Assembly (NCBI GenBank): GCA_036395835.1 | Contig: DASWCW010000127.1 | Location: forward strand, 1-7,486 | DNA: 7,486 nt | From: AP-16 sp036395835 | Lineage (GTDB): Bacteria > Pseudomonadota > Alphaproteobacteria > Rhizobiales > Xanthobacteraceae | Direction: 5' to 3' | In this document: positions 6,417 through 7,486 of the stretch, piece after piece | How positions within the stretch are numbered: the stretch's first letter is position 1 | How the letters are laid out: each line of letters starts with the position of its first letter | The notes under the pieces: generated by a model | What the model was told of the DNA's origin: nothing | Seen by the model: the letters and a program-made list of their open reading frames with translations, nothing else | The model's database searches: none | Position numbers and translations under genes: made by a program

Positions 6417-6608
6417 TTAGGACCCCTTCTGTCCCTCTTGTTTGTCGAGCACCTGCTGAATTTTTGCTCGTGTCACTCCGCTTTTTGCATTCGTCGAACC
6501 CATGATGAATGAGACCCGCTGTTTGTGCAGTTCTTCTGCGGTAATGACGCGCGACGATGCTTTTCGAAGTGCGCTTAACAGAGATTCATTCGTCTTAAGC
6601 TGCGTCAT
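6417..6608 (-). CDS. Small conserved partner of Fic, putative antitoxin
   Basis: A 63-residue protein, MTQLKTNESLLSALRKAS then ITAEELHKQRVSFIMGS and a charged C-terminus. Its TAA stop (6417-6419) abuts the GTG of fic with no spacer, the gene order seen in Fic toxin-antitoxin pairs where the small antitoxin comes first. I recognise the HKQRVSFxxGS type of small protein as a frequent Fic neighbour, from memory only. The FicA/VbhA class inhibits Fic through (S/T)xxxE(G/N); here the similar spot reads S33-F-I-M-G37-S38, with Gly where the ATP-blocking Glu should be. Either it inhibits by another route or it is not an antitoxin. I chose ATG 6608 because GGAG sits 6 bases before it. A GTG at 6689 in the same frame would add 27 residues, but it overlaps the candidate promoter region and has no SD. 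Gene reality is well supported by coupling, SD and composition; function is inferred. Confidence 0.75.
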   Translation of the reverse strand: MTQLKTNESLLSALRKASSRVITAEELHKQRVSFIMGSTNAKSGVTRAKIQQVLDKQEGQKGS

Positions 6609-6676
6609 GATCGGCTCCAGCGGTGGCCGCACAACCGTTGCAGAGTCCGCATATGACTCGTTTAACGCGAGGTTGT

Positions 6677-6705
6677 ATTGTACCGTCACATATCGATTAG
6701 CGCAA
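6677..6705 (-). promoter_or_regulatory. Candidate sigma70 promoter for the small gene-fic operon
   Basis: Read leftward, TTGCGC (6700-6705) and TACAAT (6677-6682) are separated by exactly 17 bases; the -10 matches five of six consensus bases and the -35 three of six. Transcription would start near 6670, giving a leader of about 60 bases before ATG 6608. This placement also argues against the upstream GTG at 6689 as a start. Confidence 0.5.
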
Positions 6706-6839
6706 GGCTTATTTTGCCTTTCCTTAATGCCAGTTCCTCGTGGAAAGCCCGCGGGCGGCGATCTCGGCGCGGCGGTGTCGGAGTGCCCGGCAGCGCGCGG
6801 GCGCGGGCAGACCGCGCAATCACAAGTCTCGAAATGAGA

Positions 6840-6867
6840 AAGGCGCCCCAGCCCCCCGGGGCGCCTT
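6840..6867 (-). terminator. Intrinsic-terminator-like hairpin
   Basis: Perfect 10-bp arms aaggcgcccc (6840-6849) and ggggcgcctt (6858-6867) with an 8-base loop. Read leftward the stem ends in ccTTTCTCATTT, a moderate T-rich tail; read rightward the tail is TTCACC. So it would best stop leftward transcription entering from the right, which also shields the Fic module from read-through. No leftward gene is visible to its right in this window. Confidence 0.5.
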
Positions 6868-7286
6868 CACCATGCGTTTCGCACACCCATTGCAATGGGC
6901 ACGAGCATCATACCTGTCCGGTGCCCGGATAGCCCGCCGAGATGCGCAGCTTGCGCATTTTTGCGCGCCTCGTTGCGCGGCTGCCACAAAAAGGTCCCCT
7001 GGGACGCCTCCGAGACGCAATATCCTGCGCTGCAATTGGGTAGCTAGCCTGCGCTGGATCATGCCTGTGCATCCTAGGCGGGCGCCCGGTGTTTGTGCGG
7101 CCGCTACCAGCGGCGCCGGTCAATGGCTATGCCATGGGCGATCTAGCGGCCCTCACACGCGGCGATCCTGGCTTGGCGGGTGATGGTGCCGGCGGCCGCG
7201 TAGGAGCTTTCCCTGTGTCTGGCGCGTGCCTTATTTCGGGACGATTTTGAGCGATCTTCCGCATCTTGGGGAACGGGAGTGGGGGA
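6868..7286. other. GC-rich stretch without a supportable gene
   Basis: About 420 bases in which open frames on both strands give Arg/Ala/Pro-rich, low-complexity translations without any recognisable motif, typical of random frames in GC-rich DNA. It holds a 14-bp palindrome at 6886-6899 and small inverted repeats: gcgca/tgcgc (6953-6966), gtccc/gggac (6994-7005, followed by CTTTTT when read leftward), gccgct/agcggc (7100-7114) and atggc/gccat (7123-7135). It may be the promoter region of the gene at 7287 or decayed sequence at an island junction. Confidence 0.5.
6886..6899. repeat. Perfect 14-bp palindrome CCCATTGCAATGGG
   Basis: CCCATTG followed directly by its own reverse complement CAATGGG, with no spacer. 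Loopless perfect palindromes of this size are typical of binding sites for dimeric regulators. It is 18 bases to the right of the terminator-like hairpin and about 390 bases from the next start at 7287, so the controlled gene, if any, is not obvious. Confidence 0.35.
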
Positions 7287-7486
7287 ATGGTCGGATACGC
7301 AAAGCGGCGAATGCCGCGGCAACGTCCGTCGAAGGATCAGCGCGAATTTCTGGAAATGGTGCGAGATCTCGGGCCGCGCGACAACGCACAGAGTGCGACG
7401 GTCCGTAAGGGCACAAAGCGCGCTTGCCAAGTTCGTGGCTGGGTCGAGTGGAGATCTCTCGATAACTTTCCTGGCGTGATGGCTTG
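7287..7486 (+). CDS. Unknown protein, 3' end outside the window
   Basis: ATG 7287 is preceded by GGGAG (7275-7279) at 7 bases, a good SD. The frame stays open for 66 codons to the right edge. The product begins MVGYAKRRMPRQRPSKDQ and continues with EFLEMVRDLGPRDN, ATVRKGTKRACQVRGWVEWR and SLDNFPGVMA. The mix of helix-like, Trp- and aromatic-containing sequence looks like a true protein, unlike the Arg/Pro-rich noise of neighbouring frames. I do not recognise a named family. The pattern of a helix, a basic segment and then RGWVEWRSL resembles the recognition helix and wing of small winged-helix proteins, but that is a weak impression. Proteins of this size and kind are frequent in prophage and island DNA. 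The missing C-terminus limits any firmer call. Confidence 0.6.
   Translation, partial: MVGYAKRRMPRQRPSKDQREFLEMVRDLGPRDNAQSATVRKGTKRACQVRGWVEWRSLDNFPGVMA

Larger units (their letters stand above)
4441..6720. mobile_element. Putative integrase-bearing island segment, ends not defined
   Basis: An intact tyrosine recombinase next to core genes (ftsY/ispZ) is followed by a low-GC Fic module, which suggests acquired DNA. The left limit must lie between the ftsY leader repeat and the integrase. The right limit may be beyond the window, since 6720-7486 also holds no recognisable core gene. No flanking direct repeat or tRNA was found, so the coordinates given only span the part with positive signs. 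Confidence 0.4.

Noticed and set aside
5800..6759. 9-bp direct repeat GCGGGCGGC at 5800-5808 and 6751-6759 flanking the low-GC Fic block, considered as a target-site duplication
   Set aside because: Pure G/C 9-mers are expected by chance at this distance in such DNA, and the left copy lies within the hairpin and fic frame rather than at a clean edge.
6740..7183. 147-codon plus-strand frame in the GC-rich right flank
   Set aside because: The translation is Arg/Ala/Pro-rich with no recognisable motif, has no convincing SD and spans the terminator-like hairpin and palindrome.
1..7486. CRISPR array, rRNA genes, insertion-sequence transposase
   Set aside because: No regularly spaced repeats, no rRNA-like sequence and no transposase motif or terminal inverted repeats were seen.

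Overview
The window looks like chromosomal DNA of a high-GC alphaproteobacterium, most likely Bradyrhizobium or a close relative (Nitrobacteraceae). This rests on my recognition of the proteins (FtsY with a very short N-terminal A domain, a YciB/IspZ septation protein, a standalone E2-like acyltransferase, a long TPR protein), on codon usage, and on a GC-rich palindromic intergenic repeat of a type common in that group. No database search was possible, so the genus is an inference.

Left part (1-4151) is ordinary core genome. A TPR protein, cut off by the left edge, runs rightward to 1514. It converges on a leftward E2-type acyltransferase-domain protein (1649-2488) across a short gap with two GC-rich hairpins. 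Next, also leftward, come yciB/ispZ (2600-3202) and ftsY (3219-4151), 16 bases apart and probably one operon. FtsY is the signal recognition particle receptor GTPase; YciB/IspZ is an inner-membrane protein linked to septation and envelope synthesis.

Middle part (4152-5749): the ftsY leader holds a block of three GC-rich stem-loops (4207-4319). A rightward, apparently intact tyrosine recombinase (4559-5749) of the genomic-island type follows. Its start is preceded by a promoter-like sequence and a TGTGACCA pair spaced exactly 10 bp apart. ftsY and the integrase are divergent, so this gap is a likely core/accessory boundary.

Right part (5673-6720) is a compositionally distinct block: about 47% GC by hand count over 5881-6420, against roughly two thirds in the integrase. 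It encodes a leftward two-gene module: a 63-residue protein and, with no spacer (TAA then GTG), a Fic-domain protein with an intact HPFINGNGRTAR motif. The layout is that of a Fic toxin-antitoxin pair, with a good sigma70-like promoter in front. The small protein lacks the Glu of the classical FicA inhibitory motif, so its antitoxin role is a hypothesis. The 3' end of fic overlaps the integrase end antisense by 77 bases.

From about 6720 to 7286 the sequence is GC-rich again with no gene I can support; it holds a terminator-like hairpin and a 14-bp perfect palindrome. At 7287 a new rightward gene of unknown function starts behind a good ribosome binding site and runs off the right edge.
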